Below the pieces are notes generated by a model. It was not told where the DNA came from. It worked only from the letters and a program-made list of their open reading frames with translations, and did no database searches. DNA of 64,000 nt from Reichenbachiella agarivorans. GTDB lineage: Bacteria > Bacteroidota > Bacteroidia > Cytophagales > Cyclobacteriaceae. The stretch is taken from positions 849,001-913,000 of the forward strand of contig NZ_CP106679.1 of the NCBI RefSeq assembly GCF_025502585.1, read 5' to 3'. Within the stretch, counting starts at the first letter, position 1, and the number at the start of each line of letters is the position of its first letter. Position numbers and translations under genes: made by a program. Below are positions 30,712 to 40,770 of this stretch, piece after piece.

Positions 30712-31953
30712 ATGACCGAAAAAGAACGAATCATTGCCATCTCGGATATATTGGATGGTGCCACTGCCCACATCAACATCCTGCGCAACATCGCCTGGCC
30801 CAACCAAGTTCAAACAGATTTTTTTCGGAACAAAGCCCAAAAGCTCCCAGTAGTAGTATATGCTCCATATGATGCCAAACCCGTATTGGATGAGGTCAAA
30901 AAAGCTCGAAACCTACTCTCTGGCAATGACGTCATCGACCAATGGGCAGGACGTATTGCTGATATGCTAGAAAGTAGCGCACTGTTGCTACAAACGAGAG
31001 GCACGCAGGAATTTTTCGAGCACTCCACCACCATGTACGGCAGTCCCAAAGACCTCTTGCCTGATGGTGAAAGTACGGCGCTAGATCTCGCCAACCACTT
31101 TGGGACACTGTTTGAGAACATCAAAAACTTCGACCTAGGCACACCGCCCAAAGACTCTGTCATGCCTGAATACTTGGCAAAAAAAATGAAACGAGCGGTC
31201 AAAAAAATGTTTGGGAAACTAGGTCCTAAAATAGAAATGGATGACAGCATCTCTTCCAACGCCATCGCTGGACGTAGAAGGATCGCTATCAATCCCAACG
31301 CCATCTTTAGCGACAAAGACATCAAGCAACTGATCGAGCATGAGGTGCACATCCATGTAGCTACCTCCATGAACGGCATGGCTCAGGATCAACTCAAAAT
31401 CCTCGCAGCAGGGCACTCAGGGACGACAGAAACACAAGAAGGCTTGGCCGTGTTTTCTGAATTCATCACTGGATCGATAGATCTAGACAGAACCAGACGT
31501 CTGTCTGATCGTGTCATTGCCACCCAAATGGCCATAGATGGTGCAGATTTCATCCAAGTCTATCAATATTATTTAGAGAAAACAGACAATCCTGGCAAGG
31601 CCTTCGATGGTGCCAAAAGAGTCTTCCGTGGAGGTGACGTCAAAGGAAGAGCTCCCTTTACCAAAGACATTGTCTATCTACAGGGGCTAGTCAGAGTGCA
31701 AAATTTCCTAACCGTAGCGATCTCCACTGGCAAGTTTGAGTACATCAACTTGCTGTTTTGTGGCAAGCTGGATTTATCAGACATCCCTGCTCTCAAGCAA
31801 CTCAACGAGATGGGGCTGATCCGTCCTCCACAATATTTGCCACCATGGATTGTTGACAAACGATACCTCCTGACTCACCTGACTTACACGTCATTCCTGA
31901 GCAACAAGGAATCGTCCGTTTTGCATGATCATTACAAGTCACTGTTGGTATAG
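30712..31953 (+). CDS. DUF1704 (QEGLA-motif) putative metallopeptidase
   Basis: 413 aa. The HEVHIHVATSMNG segment is a HExxxH-type zinc motif and TQEGLAVFSEF is the second signature after which the family (flavohemoglobin expression-modulating QEGLA protein) is named. The eukaryotic tyrosine carboxypeptidase MATCAP belongs to the same DUF1704 superfamily, so a carboxypeptidase activity is a reasonable guess; bacterial substrates are unknown. Cytosolic, no signal. Convergent with the SDR gene (7 bp gap). Confidence 0.88.
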   Translation: MTEKERIIAISDILDGATAHINILRNIAWPNQVQTDFFRNKAQKLPVVVYAPYDAKPVLDEVKKARNLLSGNDVIDQWAGRIADMLESSALLLQTRGTQEFFEHSTTMYGSPKDLLPDGESTALDLANHFGTLFENIKNFDLGTPPKDSVMPEYLAKKMKRAVKKMFGKLGPKIEMDDSISSNAIAGRRRIAINPNAIFSDKDIKQLIEHEVHIHVATSMNGMAQDQLKILAAGHSGTTETQEGLAVFSEFITGSIDLDRTRRLSDRVIATQMAIDGADFIQVYQYYLEKTDNPGKAFDGAKRVFRGGDVKGRAPFTKDIVYLQGLVRVQNFLTVAISTGKFEYINLLFCGKLDLSDIPALKQLNEMGLIRPPQYLPPWIVDKRYLLTHLTYTSFLSNKESSVLHDHYKSLLV

Positions 31954-31959
31954 AAAACC

Positions 31960-32685
31960 CTAGGGCAACTTGGCCACCAACTGCTCTGGCATCCATCGCA
32001 GTACGTGGTAGATCAGTTTCCACTTCAGTCCTGGAACAGACACAAACTGATTGCCGACATGTACTACGGCTCTGGCGATGTATGACGGCTCCAGCATCAG
32101 AGATTCGGTCAAGTCAAGACCTGCGGTCATTTTGCTACGGATATATCCCGCTACAATCACATTGACGGTGATGTTCCGATCATACAAATGCTGCCTTAGC
32201 CCCGCTAGATATTGAGTAAAGGCCGATTTGGAACTCCCATATACAAAATTGCTCTTCCGTCCTCGAACACCAGAAAGAGAAGACAAGCCTACAATTCTCT
32301 CCAAACCTACATTCTCTTGATCGGACACGATGAGATTCAATATTGATACCGCCCCACAATAATGCACATTCATCATCTGATAGGTACGATCCCAATCCAA
32401 GAGTGCCTCTTGGTTGTCTACCAGGTACCCCGCCGCGTAGAGTACAATGCTGGGTTTCGTCTTTATTCCCTGATAAAATCCCGCATGACTGGCGAAATCT
32501 ACAGCATCAAAATACAGTACTTCAACTTTAGATGCGTCGAGACTTCGGTCTTGAACGAATCGATGCAAGGCATCTATGCTCCGAGATGCAGCGATTACGT
32601 GGCAACCATGCTGGAGGTATTGAACGATGGCTTCTTTGGCCACATCAGAGTTAGCTCCGAGGATAAGTACGGTTTTGGTATTCAT
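31960..32685 (-). CDS. SDR-family oxidoreductase
   Basis: About 241 aa from MNTKTVLILGANSDVAK; a longer frame exists but its N-terminus is unlike SDRs. Cofactor motif GANSDVAK, and the catalytic region with Ser (SSLSGVRG) and YGSSK (Tyr-x-x-x-Lys). The shape resembles DprE2-like reductases. The substrate is unknown. Divergent from the carotenoid desaturase gene with about 150 bp between. Confidence 0.85.
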   Translation of the reverse strand: MNTKTVLILGANSDVAKEAIVQYLQHGCHVIAASRSIDALHRFVQDRSLDASKVEVLYFDAVDFASHAGFYQGIKTKPSIVLYAAGYLVDNQEALLDWDRTYQMMNVHYCGAVSILNLIVSDQENVGLERIVGLSSLSGVRGRKSNFVYGSSKSAFTQYLAGLRQHLYDRNITVNVIVAGYIRSKMTAGLDLTESLMLEPSYIARAVVHVGNQFVSVPGLKWKLIYHVLRWMPEQLVAKLP

Positions 32686-32835
32686 GGAGGACTGTGGAAA
32701 TATCTTTTGATCCAAAACTAACGACTCTTCGCTGAGTTGAAGACATATGGATGTAAAAATCGATAGCGACCTGTTGGTATAGGATATCATCGATAATGAT
32801 AGCAAATTTGCAGTCATTGCAAAAAAGGAAGGAAG

Positions 32836-34302
32836 ATGCATAAAAGTGTGGTGATAGGTGCAGGGATTGCTGGGCTAGCCTCAGGGATCAGGCTAGCAGC
32901 AAAGGGACATTCGGTAGATATATATGAAGCCAACAGCACTCCTGGAGGCAAAATGAGGCAGCAATTTGCACAAGGTTTTCGTTTCGACATGGGACCTTCC
33001 ATCGTGACCTTACCACATCTGATTGACGAACTATTCGTCTTGCACAACAAAAACCCCAGAGATTATTTTGATTATTCTTTGCTCAACCGACCTTTCAAAT
33101 ATTATTATGAAGACGGTACCGTCATCTCTGCCTATGCTGATATTGAGCGGTTTGCCGAAGAGATTGAAAACAAAACCAAGGACAGCAAAAAAAGTTTTTA
33201 CAAATACCTCAAAAACATCCGTAGAAAATACAGCATCACCAGACCCGTTTTCATCGAACGCTCCATTCACCGCGTCAAGGATATTCTTCATCACAACGTA
33301 TTTCTTGGCATACTTCGATTCAGCAAAATCGAAGCTTTCAAAAGTATGGACAAGGCCAACAGAAACCACTTCAAAGACCCTAAATTGGTTACTTTGTTCA
33401 ACAACTACGCCACCTATGTAGGCTCCAATCCCTTCGTGGCACCTGCCACCCTCAATGTGATTCAACACCTAGAGATGAGCCTAGGTATGTACCTGCCCAA
33501 TCGTGGGATTTACTCGATCGTCGAAGCACTCTACCAGCTTGCAAAAGACGTAGGTGTACAATTTCATTTCAACACCAAAGTAGAGAAAATCATCACCGAA
33601 GAAAAGAAGGCAATTGGCATCATAGCCAATGGTCAAGCCCTCTCATATGACATAGTAGTTAGCAACATGGATGTTTACCTAACTTACCGTCATTTACTCC
33701 CCGACACAAATCCCCCACGACATGTCATACAGCAAGCCAAATCTAGTTCTGTGATCGCCTTCTATTGGGGAATTAATCGCGTATTCGAAGACTTGAATGT
33801 TCACAACCTGTTGTTTACTGAGAATCAAAAAGAAGAATTCCGCAGCATATACAGCGATCAAAAAATCAGCTCTGACCCCTCTCTCTATTTGTATATTTCT
33901 TCCAAGCATGTACCGACTGACGCACCGAGAGGAAAGGAAAATTGGTTTGTACTCATCACTGCGCCAAACAACCAAGGTCAAGACTGGAACTATATAGTGT
34001 CTCAGGCCCGAAAAGATGCCATAGCCAAACTCAACCGAGTCCTCAAGACTGACATCACCTCTCATATCGAGTATGAAGACCACATCGATCCCAAAAGCAT
34101 CGAAACAGACCTTCTAAGTGCCTTTGGGTCAGTGTATGGCAATAGCTCCAACAGCATGTTTGCTGCCTTTCTGCGTCACGCCAACTTCTCCCGAAAGATC
34201 AAAAACCTCTACTTTGTGGGCGGCAGTGCCCACCCTGGAGCGGGCATCCCTATGTGCCTCAACTCAGCCAAAATCATGGAGCAGGTACTCAAGCAGTCCT
34301 AA
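32836..34302 (+). CDS. Carotenoid desaturase (CrtD/CrtI family)
   Basis: 488 aa FAD-dependent amine-oxidase-like enzyme. The N-terminal KSVVIGAGIAGLASGIRLAAKG dinucleotide motif, EANSTPGGKM, FRFDMGPSIVTLP and the C-terminal YFVGGSAHPGAGIPMCLNSAKI FAD signature are present. Overall it looks closer to 1-hydroxycarotenoid 3,4-desaturase (CrtD) of Bacteroidota than to phytoene desaturase. Carotenoid cyclases or synthases are not in the window. Predicted membrane-associated. Confidence 0.82.
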   Translation: MHKSVVIGAGIAGLASGIRLAAKGHSVDIYEANSTPGGKMRQQFAQGFRFDMGPSIVTLPHLIDELFVLHNKNPRDYFDYSLLNRPFKYYYEDGTVISAYADIERFAEEIENKTKDSKKSFYKYLKNIRRKYSITRPVFIERSIHRVKDILHHNVFLGILRFSKIEAFKSMDKANRNHFKDPKLVTLFNNYATYVGSNPFVAPATLNVIQHLEMSLGMYLPNRGIYSIVEALYQLAKDVGVQFHFNTKVEKIITEEKKAIGIIANGQALSYDIVVSNMDVYLTYRHLLPDTNPPRHVIQQAKSSSVIAFYWGINRVFEDLNVHNLLFTENQKEEFRSIYSDQKISSDPSLYLYISSKHVPTDAPRGKENWFVLITAPNNQGQDWNYIVSQARKDAIAKLNRVLKTDITSHIEYEDHIDPKSIETDLLSAFGSVYGNSSNSMFAAFLRHANFSRKIKNLYFVGGSAHPGAGIPMCLNSAKIMEQVLKQS

Positions 34303-34371
34303 AGCTGTTTTAGCACCAATCCTATCCATGATGGGAGATTTCTATTAGATTTGCGTCCTAAATTTGACAAC

Positions 34372-35460
34372 ATGACTGCAAAAAACATTACCCTCAATGA
34401 TTTGCATGTTTCCCTTGGAGGAAAGATGGTTCCCTTCGCAGGCTTCAACATGCCTGTGAGATATAGCTCTGACAAAGAAGAGCACCTATGTGTAAGAGAA
34501 AATGTAGGCGTATTTGACGTCTCTCACATGGGAGAATTCCTCCTCGAAGGGCCTCACGCACTAGACCTAATCCAAAGAGTCACTAGCAACGATGCATCCA
34601 AAATCGTAGATGGCCAAGCACAATACTCCTGCCTACCCAACGAAGATAATGGGATCGTCGATGACCTGATCATATACAAAATGTCAGATGACAAGTACTT
34701 TCTAGTCGTCAATGCCTCCAACATCGAAAAAGATTGGAACTGGATCAGCCAGTACAACACCAAAGGCGTAAAGATGACCAATGTATCGGATGACTACTCG
34801 CTGTTTGCCGTACAGGGACCAAAAGCCATCTCAGCCCTACAAAAAATCACAAAAGTAGATTTGTCTGCGATTAAATTCTATCATTTCAACATAGGAGAGA
34901 TAGGAGGAATTCAAGAAGTAATCATCTCTGCTACTGGATACACAGGCGCAGGAGGGTTCGAGCTCTATGTCAAAAATGCAGATGCCGAAACACTTTGGAA
35001 TGCAGTATTTGCTGCTGGTGCAGAATTCGGCATCAAACCAATCGGTTTGGGTGCACGAGACACTTTGAGATTGGAGATGGGTTATTGCCTCTATGGCAAT
35101 GACATAGACGACACCACTTCCCCTATCGAAGCAGGTTTAGGTTGGATCACCAAATTCACCAAAGAATTCACCAACAGTGCTGCCATTCTTAAGCAAAAAG
35201 AAGAAGGAGTAGACAAAAGACTTGTCGCCTTCATCATGGAAGACAAAGGGATTCCTAGAGGAGGGTATGAAATCCAAGATGCCAATGGCAAAGCCATCGG
35301 AAACGTGACCTCTGGTACGATGTCTCCATCTATGAATGTAGGAATCGGCATGGGCTATGTACAGACAGGCTTTCATACTATAGACAGCGAAATCTTCGTT
35401 CAGGTAAGAAATAAATCATTAAAAGCTATCATTACCAAGCTTCCACTTTATAAGAAATAG
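34372..35460 (+). CDS. gcvT: Aminomethyltransferase (glycine cleavage T protein)
   Basis: About 362 aa. Transfers the methylene of glycine from the H protein to tetrahydrofolate. N-terminal [23 protein letters not shown] and the conserved Asp in [10 protein letters not shown], the [14 protein letters not shown] folate region and [18 protein letters not shown] are all family motifs. The frame starts 21 bp earlier at a non-typical Met; 34372 is preferred. Other gcv genes are not adjacent. The comB gene follows after 4 bp. Confidence 0.93.
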   Translation: MTAKNITLNDLHVSLGGKMVPFAGFNMPVRYSSDKEEHLCVRENVGVFDVSHMGEFLLEGPHALDLIQRVTSNDASKIVDGQAQYSCLPNEDNGIVDDLIIYKMSDDKYFLVVNASNIEKDWNWISQYNTKGVKMTNVSDDYSLFAVQGPKAISALQKITKVDLSAIKFYHFNIGEIGGIQEVIISATGYTGAGGFELYVKNADAETLWNAVFAAGAEFGIKPIGLGARDTLRLEMGYCLYGNDIDDTTSPIEAGLGWITKFTKEFTNSAAILKQKEEGVDKRLVAFIMEDKGIPRGGYEIQDANGKAIGNVTSGTMSPSMNVGIGMGYVQTGFHTIDSEIFVQVRNKSLKAIITKLPLYKK

Positions 35461-35464
35461 AAAA

Positions 35465-36175
35465 TTGAATCACAGCATTGACGTATGTCTATCTCCTAAC
35501 TTGATAGACCTGTATGACCTCAAGGGAAAAATTGTAGTAGTAGTGGACATACTTAGAGCCACTTCTGTCATGACCACTGCCCTGGCACATGGAGCCAAGG
35601 AAATCATCCCCGTAGAGCATCTCGATGAGGCCAAGGGGTATTTAACAAAAAAGGGATATTTGTGTGCCGCGGAGAGAGGTGGCCAACAAATAGAAGGATT
35701 TCCTCTCGACAACTCACCGTTTAGCTACATGGACGAAAGCATCGTAGGTGCATCCATTGTGATCACAACTACCAACGGTACTTTGGCAATCAAGCGATCA
35801 GAAGAAGCAGATGAAATCCTAATTGGGTCGTTTTTGAACCTATCGAGTATCGCAGATTACATCAAGATGCAAAACAAAGATGTGTTGGTACATTGTGCAG
35901 GATGGAAAGGCAAGACCAACATGGAGGATACACTCTTTGCAGGTGCATTGGTAGAAAAACTCAAACTCAGTCACCAACTGGGCTGTGACACACCTCATAT
36001 GGCTCTTACCTACTGGGAAGCTGTGAAGGCGGACCTATCAGAGACCATCGCCAATTCATCTCATGCCAAGCGACTCAATGGACTGAACATCACAGAAGAC
36101 ATATCGTTTTGCATGCGCATAGATGAGTACCAGGTAGTCCCAAAAATGAAAGGAGACAAACTCGTCGCTGTCTAA
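35465..36175 (+). CDS. comB: 2-phosphosulfolactate phosphatase
   Basis: 236 aa. Dephosphorylates 2-phosphosulfolactate to sulfolactate in sulfonate metabolism (coenzyme M pathway in archaea; roles in bacteria include spores and sulfonated compounds). Motifs VVVVDILRATSVMTTALA, EVH-like VEHLDEAKGY, AAERGGQQIEGFPLDNSP and TTTNGT are typical. The start must be TTG at 35465; no ATG or GTG fits in frame. It is 4 bp after the gcvT stop, so translation is probably coupled. Confidence 0.88.
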   Translation: MNHSIDVCLSPNLIDLYDLKGKIVVVVDILRATSVMTTALAHGAKEIIPVEHLDEAKGYLTKKGYLCAAERGGQQIEGFPLDNSPFSYMDESIVGASIVITTTNGTLAIKRSEEADEILIGSFLNLSSIADYIKMQNKDVLVHCAGWKGKTNMEDTLFAGALVEKLKLSHQLGCDTPHMALTYWEAVKADLSETIANSSHAKRLNGLNITEDISFCMRIDEYQVVPKMKGDKLVAV

Positions 36176-36178
36176 ATA

Positions 36179-36225
36179 GTCAGCGTCATCCGAAGGATCG
36201 TCAGGATGGCTCGGATGACGCTGAC
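36179..36225 (+). terminator. 15-bp hairpin after comB
   Basis: GTCAGCGTCATCCGA pairs perfectly with TCGGATGACGCTGAC, loop 17 nt. No T-run follows, so it may act as an mRNA 3' stabiliser rather than a classical terminator. Confidence 0.6.
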
Positions 36226-36338
36226 CAACTACATTTTCGTAGCAAATCAAGACCTATTGAGCCATTGGTTCATTCATTAGTTGCAAGATCTGCCTCATTA
36301 TTCCTATCAAAAAGTTCAATTGGCACTATATTAGCTGC

Positions 36339-36737
36339 ATGAATCTTCTCATGAGAAAACAAATCGTCACGACCCTTATCTTAGCATCCCTTTCGTTTTG
36401 GAGCTATGGACAAAGTACCACAGATCAAATTGAGCAAGCTTTCAATGCAGGCAGTGCCAAGGAATTGATCAAGTATTTTAACCAAGTGACAGAAGTAAAA
36501 ATCAATGACGTAGGAGCCAATTATAGCAAAGCACAAGCTGAGCCCTTGCTTCGAGATTTCTTTCAACAAAACCCTCCAAACAGTTTTGAGTACATTCACA
36601 AAGGAAATTCTCCTGAAGGACTCAAGTACAACATAGGACTCTACTCCTCGCGATCCAAAAACTACCGTGTCGTTCTCCTCCTCAAAAAAGTAAAAGACGA
36701 ATATGTAGTCGATACCATCAATTTCAATGAAGATTAA
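36339..36737 (+). CDS. DUF4783 secreted protein
   Basis: 132 aa (or 128 from the second Met, MRKQIVTTLILASLSFWSYG). Signal peptide, then an NTF2-like fold: helix TTDQIEQAFNAGSAKELIKYF and strands ending VVLLLKKVKDEYVVDTINF. This matches the DUF4783 family of Bacteroidota; function unknown, periplasmic. Confidence 0.8.
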   Translation: MNLLMRKQIVTTLILASLSFWSYGQSTTDQIEQAFNAGSAKELIKYFNQVTEVKINDVGANYSKAQAEPLLRDFFQQNPPNSFEYIHKGNSPEGLKYNIGLYSSRSKNYRVVLLLKKVKDEYVVDTINFNED

Positions 36738-36855
36738 GACTTCAAAATACTGACACATCTCTTCAGCAGAGCCAGTTGGCAGGTTATTGAACTAATCTGA
36801 CAGTATTGAAATATCCATATTGATTTGTTTTGATCAAAATTCAAAACCTGATCCT

Positions 36856-37065
36856 ATGAATATAATTTGGTACAATTCAGAACTCAAAGCATACAGTACT
36901 GGTAGTTCTGCAGATTACATCAAACAAATCACCGCAGCCCAAAGCCCTTCTTCTCTCATCATCTTGATGAAATTCGATTCCAAATCGAAGAATCTTGCTA
37001 ACAAAGTGCTGAAGCAACTCAACCTCGTAAACACTGAAATGAAAAAAACATGGTTGGTCTCGTAG
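36856..37065 (+). CDS. Small protein of the IWYNS family, copy 1
   Basis: About 69 aa from MNIIWYNSELKAYSTG; the frame extends 12 codons upstream. Similar along its length to the next gene (37154): both start M(N/K)(I/L)IWYNS, have a charged middle and a SSLIILMKF / STITILMEF strand and end in a helix with LxxQLN/LxxELN. No known family. Two tiny tandem paralogues suggest a real but uncharacterised protein. Confidence 0.65.
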   Translation: MNIIWYNSELKAYSTGSSADYIKQITAAQSPSSLIILMKFDSKSKNLANKVLKQLNLVNTEMKKTWLVS

Positions 37066-37153
37066 TTGTCATCCTGATCATTATCTTCTTCTTATAATCT
37101 ATCGTCTTACAAATTGATTTTCAGTAACTTTAATAAGAACTAACCAAAAAAGC

Positions 37154-37351
37154 ATGAAACTCATCTGGTACAATTCGATCACCAAATGCTACGAATACGG
37201 CGACACAAAGGAGTTTAGAACGATCAAGAGCAACTTGGTAGACACCTCTACTATCACCATTTTGATGGAGTTTTCGCAAAACAACGACATGCTAGCTCAG
37301 AAAGTCATCAGCGAACTCAACATGGCAAAAAAAGAATCACTGACTGCATGA
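37154..37351 (+). CDS. Small protein of the IWYNS family, copy 2
   Basis: 65 aa, MKLIWYNSITKCYEYGD at the N-terminus and MLAQKVISELNMAKK near the C-terminus. Paralogue of the gene at 36856 with the same secondary-structure pattern. 88 bp lie between the two genes. Function unknown; cytosolic by sequence. Confidence 0.7.
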   Translation: MKLIWYNSITKCYEYGDTKEFRTIKSNLVDTSTITILMEFSQNNDMLAQKVISELNMAKKESLTA

Positions 37352-37417
37352 TTCACAAAACACAAAAGGTCTTTTTCTCATAGCTTATCCCGTAGACGAC
37401 AGGAAAGTGCTAATAAT

Positions 37418-37449
37418 AAACCCTGACTAAACCGGTCAGGGTTTCTTTT
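37418..37449 (+). terminator. Terminator after the small paralogues, overlapping the next gene's stop
   Basis: AAACCCTGAC/GTCAGGGTTT, 10-bp stem, 7-nt loop, then CTTTTTG on the plus strand. The stop codon of the glycosyltransferase on the minus strand lies inside the stem. Confidence 0.8.
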
Positions 37450-38437
37450 TGTCGAAGAAAAAAGAAGGAAAGGCCTTTCGCTCTGGCAGACCCAAAACGT
37501 GAAGTTTCCACATTGACTTGAGAAACCCAAAACCATAAGCCAATAACTGAATCCAAGCTGCGGGTATAGCCATCAGTGACACTTTGAGAGAATTACCCAG
37601 TCGGATCGCGTCCACTAGCAGTAGGACCGAGTAGAGTATCAGCGGCAAGAAGAAAACCACTCGATAACACACAGCAAGTAGCACCGTGAGGCTCACTCCT
37701 ATAAAAAATAGAGAGGGCAAAAAATAAACTGTTTTCTTGGTAGCAGGATACCATTTGTTCAGAATGACACGTACCACACCGAATTTATAGACTTGTTTGA
37801 GAAATTTAGAAAAATCTATTCTGCGCTTGTGAAACACCTTGGCCTGAGGGATCAATACTACCTTGAAACCTTGCTCCATGATACGAAAACTCAAATCAGG
37901 ATCCTCTCCAGGGTGAATGTCCGAGAACCCACCTACTCGTGCATACACTTCCTTGGATATCCCCATGTTGAAACTCCGAGGTTGGTACTTGTCTAATTGC
38001 TTTTTGCCACCACGAATGCCCCCTGTTGTCAAGAAGGAGGTCATCGCATAATTAATGGCCTTTTGTACATCTGAGAAAGATGCATGAGCAGCATCCGGCC
38101 CTCCAAAGGCATCTGGCTGCTGGTGTGCGATCCCCCTATCCAACTGCTCAAAATAATCCTCCGGCAGTAAGCAATCCGAATCGAAAAAAAGCAAATAGTC
38201 TCCTTTGGCTTTGGTCATCCCAAAATTCCTACTATCTCCTGGTCCCGTATTCGGCTTGTAGAAATAATCAATATTCAGATCATACCCACTCATCAGATGA
38301 TCACAGCGATCCGTTGATCCATCCTCCACCACAATAATCTCAATATCCTTTCGGGTTTGAACTGCCATACTATCTAGGAGTTCCTTCATCTCATGGGGAC
38401 GGTTGTAAACTGGTACGATGACAGAATATTTGATCAC
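37436..38437 (-). CDS. Family 2 glycosyltransferase
   Basis: 333 aa inverting glycosyltransferase, GT-A fold. N-terminal YSVIVPVYNRPHEMKELLDSM, nucleotide-binding IIVVEDGSTDRC, DYLLFFDSDCLLP (DxD-type) and GEDPDLSFRIMEQG (acidic catalytic motif). Two to three transmembrane helices near the C-terminus (about 240-300) anchor it to the membrane. Probably acts on a lipid-linked or surface glycan; the sugar is unknown. Confidence 0.9.
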   Translation of the reverse strand: MIKYSVIVPVYNRPHEMKELLDSMAVQTRKDIEIIVVEDGSTDRCDHLMSGYDLNIDYFYKPNTGPGDSRNFGMTKAKGDYLLFFDSDCLLPEDYFEQLDRGIAHQQPDAFGGPDAAHASFSDVQKAINYAMTSFLTTGGIRGGKKQLDKYQPRSFNMGISKEVYARVGGFSDIHPGEDPDLSFRIMEQGFKVVLIPQAKVFHKRRIDFSKFLKQVYKFGVVRVILNKWYPATKKTVYFLPSLFFIGVSLTVLLAVCYRVVFFLPLILYSVLLLVDAIRLGNSLKVSLMAIPAAWIQLLAYGFGFLKSMWKLHVLGLPERKAFPSFFFDKKKP

Positions 38438-38533
38438 GTTGAAGTATTTGAATAATGTATAATACTAAATCTACGACAAGGTTAATGTCAATAGTCAACA
38501 CAAGCAATTTTTGATGCCTTGACCCAAAATAAA

Positions 38534-39400
38534 CTACAGGTTTTTCAAGCTTTCAATTGCCGTTTCATAAAATCCCCTGACAGTCCGAATCTGATCTTGT
38601 ATCAAATCCATTTTATTCATCTCGGAATAAAGCAGTACCGCTCCGATCCAATTGTTGCTATGCCAGTGTCCCAAAGTAGCCGAAATATCTGGTAGTTCCT
38701 TGACGGGGTATGGCCATGGTGCCACATAAAAATAGGGTTCATCATAGTGCTCATCCCCAGGGGACATCCCTATACTGATTTTTTTAGACGTATCAGGATC
38801 CCCCGTGTCTAATAAAATAATTGATCCTGCTATATCAAAATGATGGGGCCAGCATTTTATCTCAGAGACTTTCTCCTCTTTGGACAAAACCTCTGTAATA
38901 GCCAAAACCGAATTGTGATACAAACGACTCAACTCATGACTAGCCAATGGATTGACCACACCAAATGCCTCACCAGAGGCAGTAGGATAAACAGGCAGAT
39001 CATAGGGATAATGTAAGTTAATTTTAGAAAAATCAGCTCCCAATTTACCTAGCTGCTGTTCTAGCCAAACCATCACATCTCTCTGTCTGCTGTCCTGCAT
39101 GGAAATAGATGAAATGGTCTCAAATTGCTCATCCACCAGATAAACGATGAACTCATGTATGCTAATAGAAGATCGAAAAGTAATATCTGCATCAACCCAA
39201 CGACCTACGAGACGTTGCAGTTTGGCATCCCATTCCAAATTGGCAGATTCATCACTTGGGCTCGGTGGCAAAAATGATCTGCCTACTGCTGCTACATTCT
39301 GTATCGCCTGATGACTCTGCTCTCTCGCTTGCTTGATGTCCTCCAAAGAGGGGTAGATAAACCGCTGCCAGTTCTTATTCATGGGTTCAATTGCTTTCAC
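38534..39400 (-). CDS. Conserved protein of unknown function downstream of dgt
   Basis: 288 aa soluble protein (or 282 from the second Met). Notable segments: LHYPYDLPVYP, IKCWPHHFDIAGSIIL, GMSPGDEHYDEPYFYVAPWPYPV and LGHWHSN; the many aromatic and His residues suggest a metal or ligand site. I do not recognise a named domain with confidence. 13 bp after dgt in the same operon (SDR-dgt-this gene). Confidence 0.75.
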   Translation of the reverse strand: MKAIEPMNKNWQRFIYPSLEDIKQAREQSHQAIQNVAAVGRSFLPPSPSDESANLEWDAKLQRLVGRWVDADITFRSSISIHEFIVYLVDEQFETISSISMQDSRQRDVMVWLEQQLGKLGADFSKINLHYPYDLPVYPTASGEAFGVVNPLASHELSRLYHNSVLAITEVLSKEEKVSEIKCWPHHFDIAGSIILLDTGDPDTSKKISIGMSPGDEHYDEPYFYVAPWPYPVKELPDISATLGHWHSNNWIGAVLLYSEMNKMDLIQDQIRTVRGFYETAIESLKNL

Positions 39401-39413
39401 TCAAAATAGGGGC

Positions 39414-40766
39414 TTAATTTATACTAATTCCCTTTAATATTCTGAACAACTTGATGGCAGATCGATCAGTCATACCAGAAATATAATCTGTAATTAACAA
39501 CATGGACTCATATGGAGTCTTTGCTTCATGATCGAGTTTGTAAATGATATCTTGAGGTAGTAGTCCAAATACACTTTTGAAACGTCCCGTGAAAGATTCC
39601 TTGCGGTAGTATTTGTTATATGTAGCCAACACAAAAGCCTCCAATAAGCCATCGATCACTTCAAAACCAGCAGCCTCTTTTTCTAAAACTTGACGACTCT
39701 GATACAGGTGTCTGATCGAAAACTTGCTGATCTCAGCCAAAACACTCGCCGAAGGAATCAAATCGGTAATTGCCTTGTCAAAGGTTCCAGCCAACATTTC
39801 TTCTTCATGGCTCAAGAATACCTCAGTACTCTCCTCAATCAACACCTGTATGGCAACAGCTCTCAGTACACCTATTTTCTCTTTGTCACTCGGTATTTTT
39901 TCAAGTTTGTCAGGCATGTACTTTTCTTTGAGAATAGCAGCCAAAAAATCTCTCGCCTCTACATAGCTCACCAAGCCTAATCCAAAGCCATCTTCCAAAT
40001 CAATAATGCTGTAACAAATATCGTCTGCCGCTTCTACCAAAAATGCCAATGGATGCCTTGCCCAAACATGTTCAGTTAAGGAAATCAAACCCACACTTTC
40101 GGCCATTTCTTTGAATATGTTGCTTTCGGATTGAAAAAAACCATATTTCTTCTGACTCTTTCTAGATTTGTCTCTCCCTTCAAATGCGGCATAACAAGGA
40201 TACTTGGTAAAGGCAGCCAAAGTAGCCTTGGTCAGTTTCAATCCCTGTCTTTGATTACTTGTCAACAGACGAAAACCTTGTGCATTGCCCTCAAAATGAG
40301 TCAAATCCTCCCATTCTTCCTTGGTCATTTCTTGTTTCAATTGTTGACCCATGTGATGATGCGAAAAAAAGTCAGAAATGGCAGTTTCTCCAGAATGACC
40401 GAAAGGCGGATTACCCACATCATGTGCCAATGCTGCAGCACCTACCACCGCTCCAAAATCACTAGGAGTCAGGTTTTCCAAAGTTGGGTATTTATGTAAA
40501 ATCCTGGCACCAGCGTTTTTGCCCAACGAGCGACCCACACTAGACACCTCCAAGCTATGTGTCAATCTGGTATGTACAAAATCCTGATCCGGGAGAGGAA
40601 AGACTTGCGTTTTGTCCTGAAGGTTGCGAAACGGACGACTAAAGATAATTCGATCATAATCTGCCTCGAACTCGCTCCGCAAATTACCCTCGGGATGAGG
40701 CTTAGGTTTGAAATCCTCTCCCAATCGCTGAGAGGACATCAAATCATTCCAATTCATTTGGATCAT
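39414..40766 (-). CDS. dgt: Deoxyguanosinetriphosphate triphosphohydrolase family protein
   Basis: About 450 aa from MIQMNWNDLMSSQR, placed 4 bp after the SDR stop; a longer frame is not supported. HD-domain hydrolase: FSRPFRNLQDKTQVFPLPDQDFVHTRLTHSLEV, then ALAHDVGNPPFGHSGE gives the metal-binding His-Asp, followed by FVEAADDICYSIIDLEDG. Splits dNTPs to the nucleoside and triphosphate; related enzymes protect against phage by lowering dNTP levels. Family call firm, nucleotide specificity not. Confidence 0.9.
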   Translation of the reverse strand: MIQMNWNDLMSSQRLGEDFKPKPHPEGNLRSEFEADYDRIIFSRPFRNLQDKTQVFPLPDQDFVHTRLTHSLEVSSVGRSLGKNAGARILHKYPTLENLTPSDFGAVVGAAALAHDVGNPPFGHSGETAISDFFSHHHMGQQLKQEMTKEEWEDLTHFEGNAQGFRLLTSNQRQGLKLTKATLAAFTKYPCYAAFEGRDKSRKSQKKYGFFQSESNIFKEMAESVGLISLTEHVWARHPLAFLVEAADDICYSIIDLEDGFGLGLVSYVEARDFLAAILKEKYMPDKLEKIPSDKEKIGVLRAVAIQVLIEESTEVFLSHEEEMLAGTFDKAITDLIPSASVLAEISKFSIRHLYQSRQVLEKEAAGFEVIDGLLEAFVLATYNKYYRKESFTGRFKSVFGLLPQDIIYKLDHEAKTPYESMLLITDYISGMTDRSAIKLFRILKGISIN

Positions 40767-40770
40767 GCTT

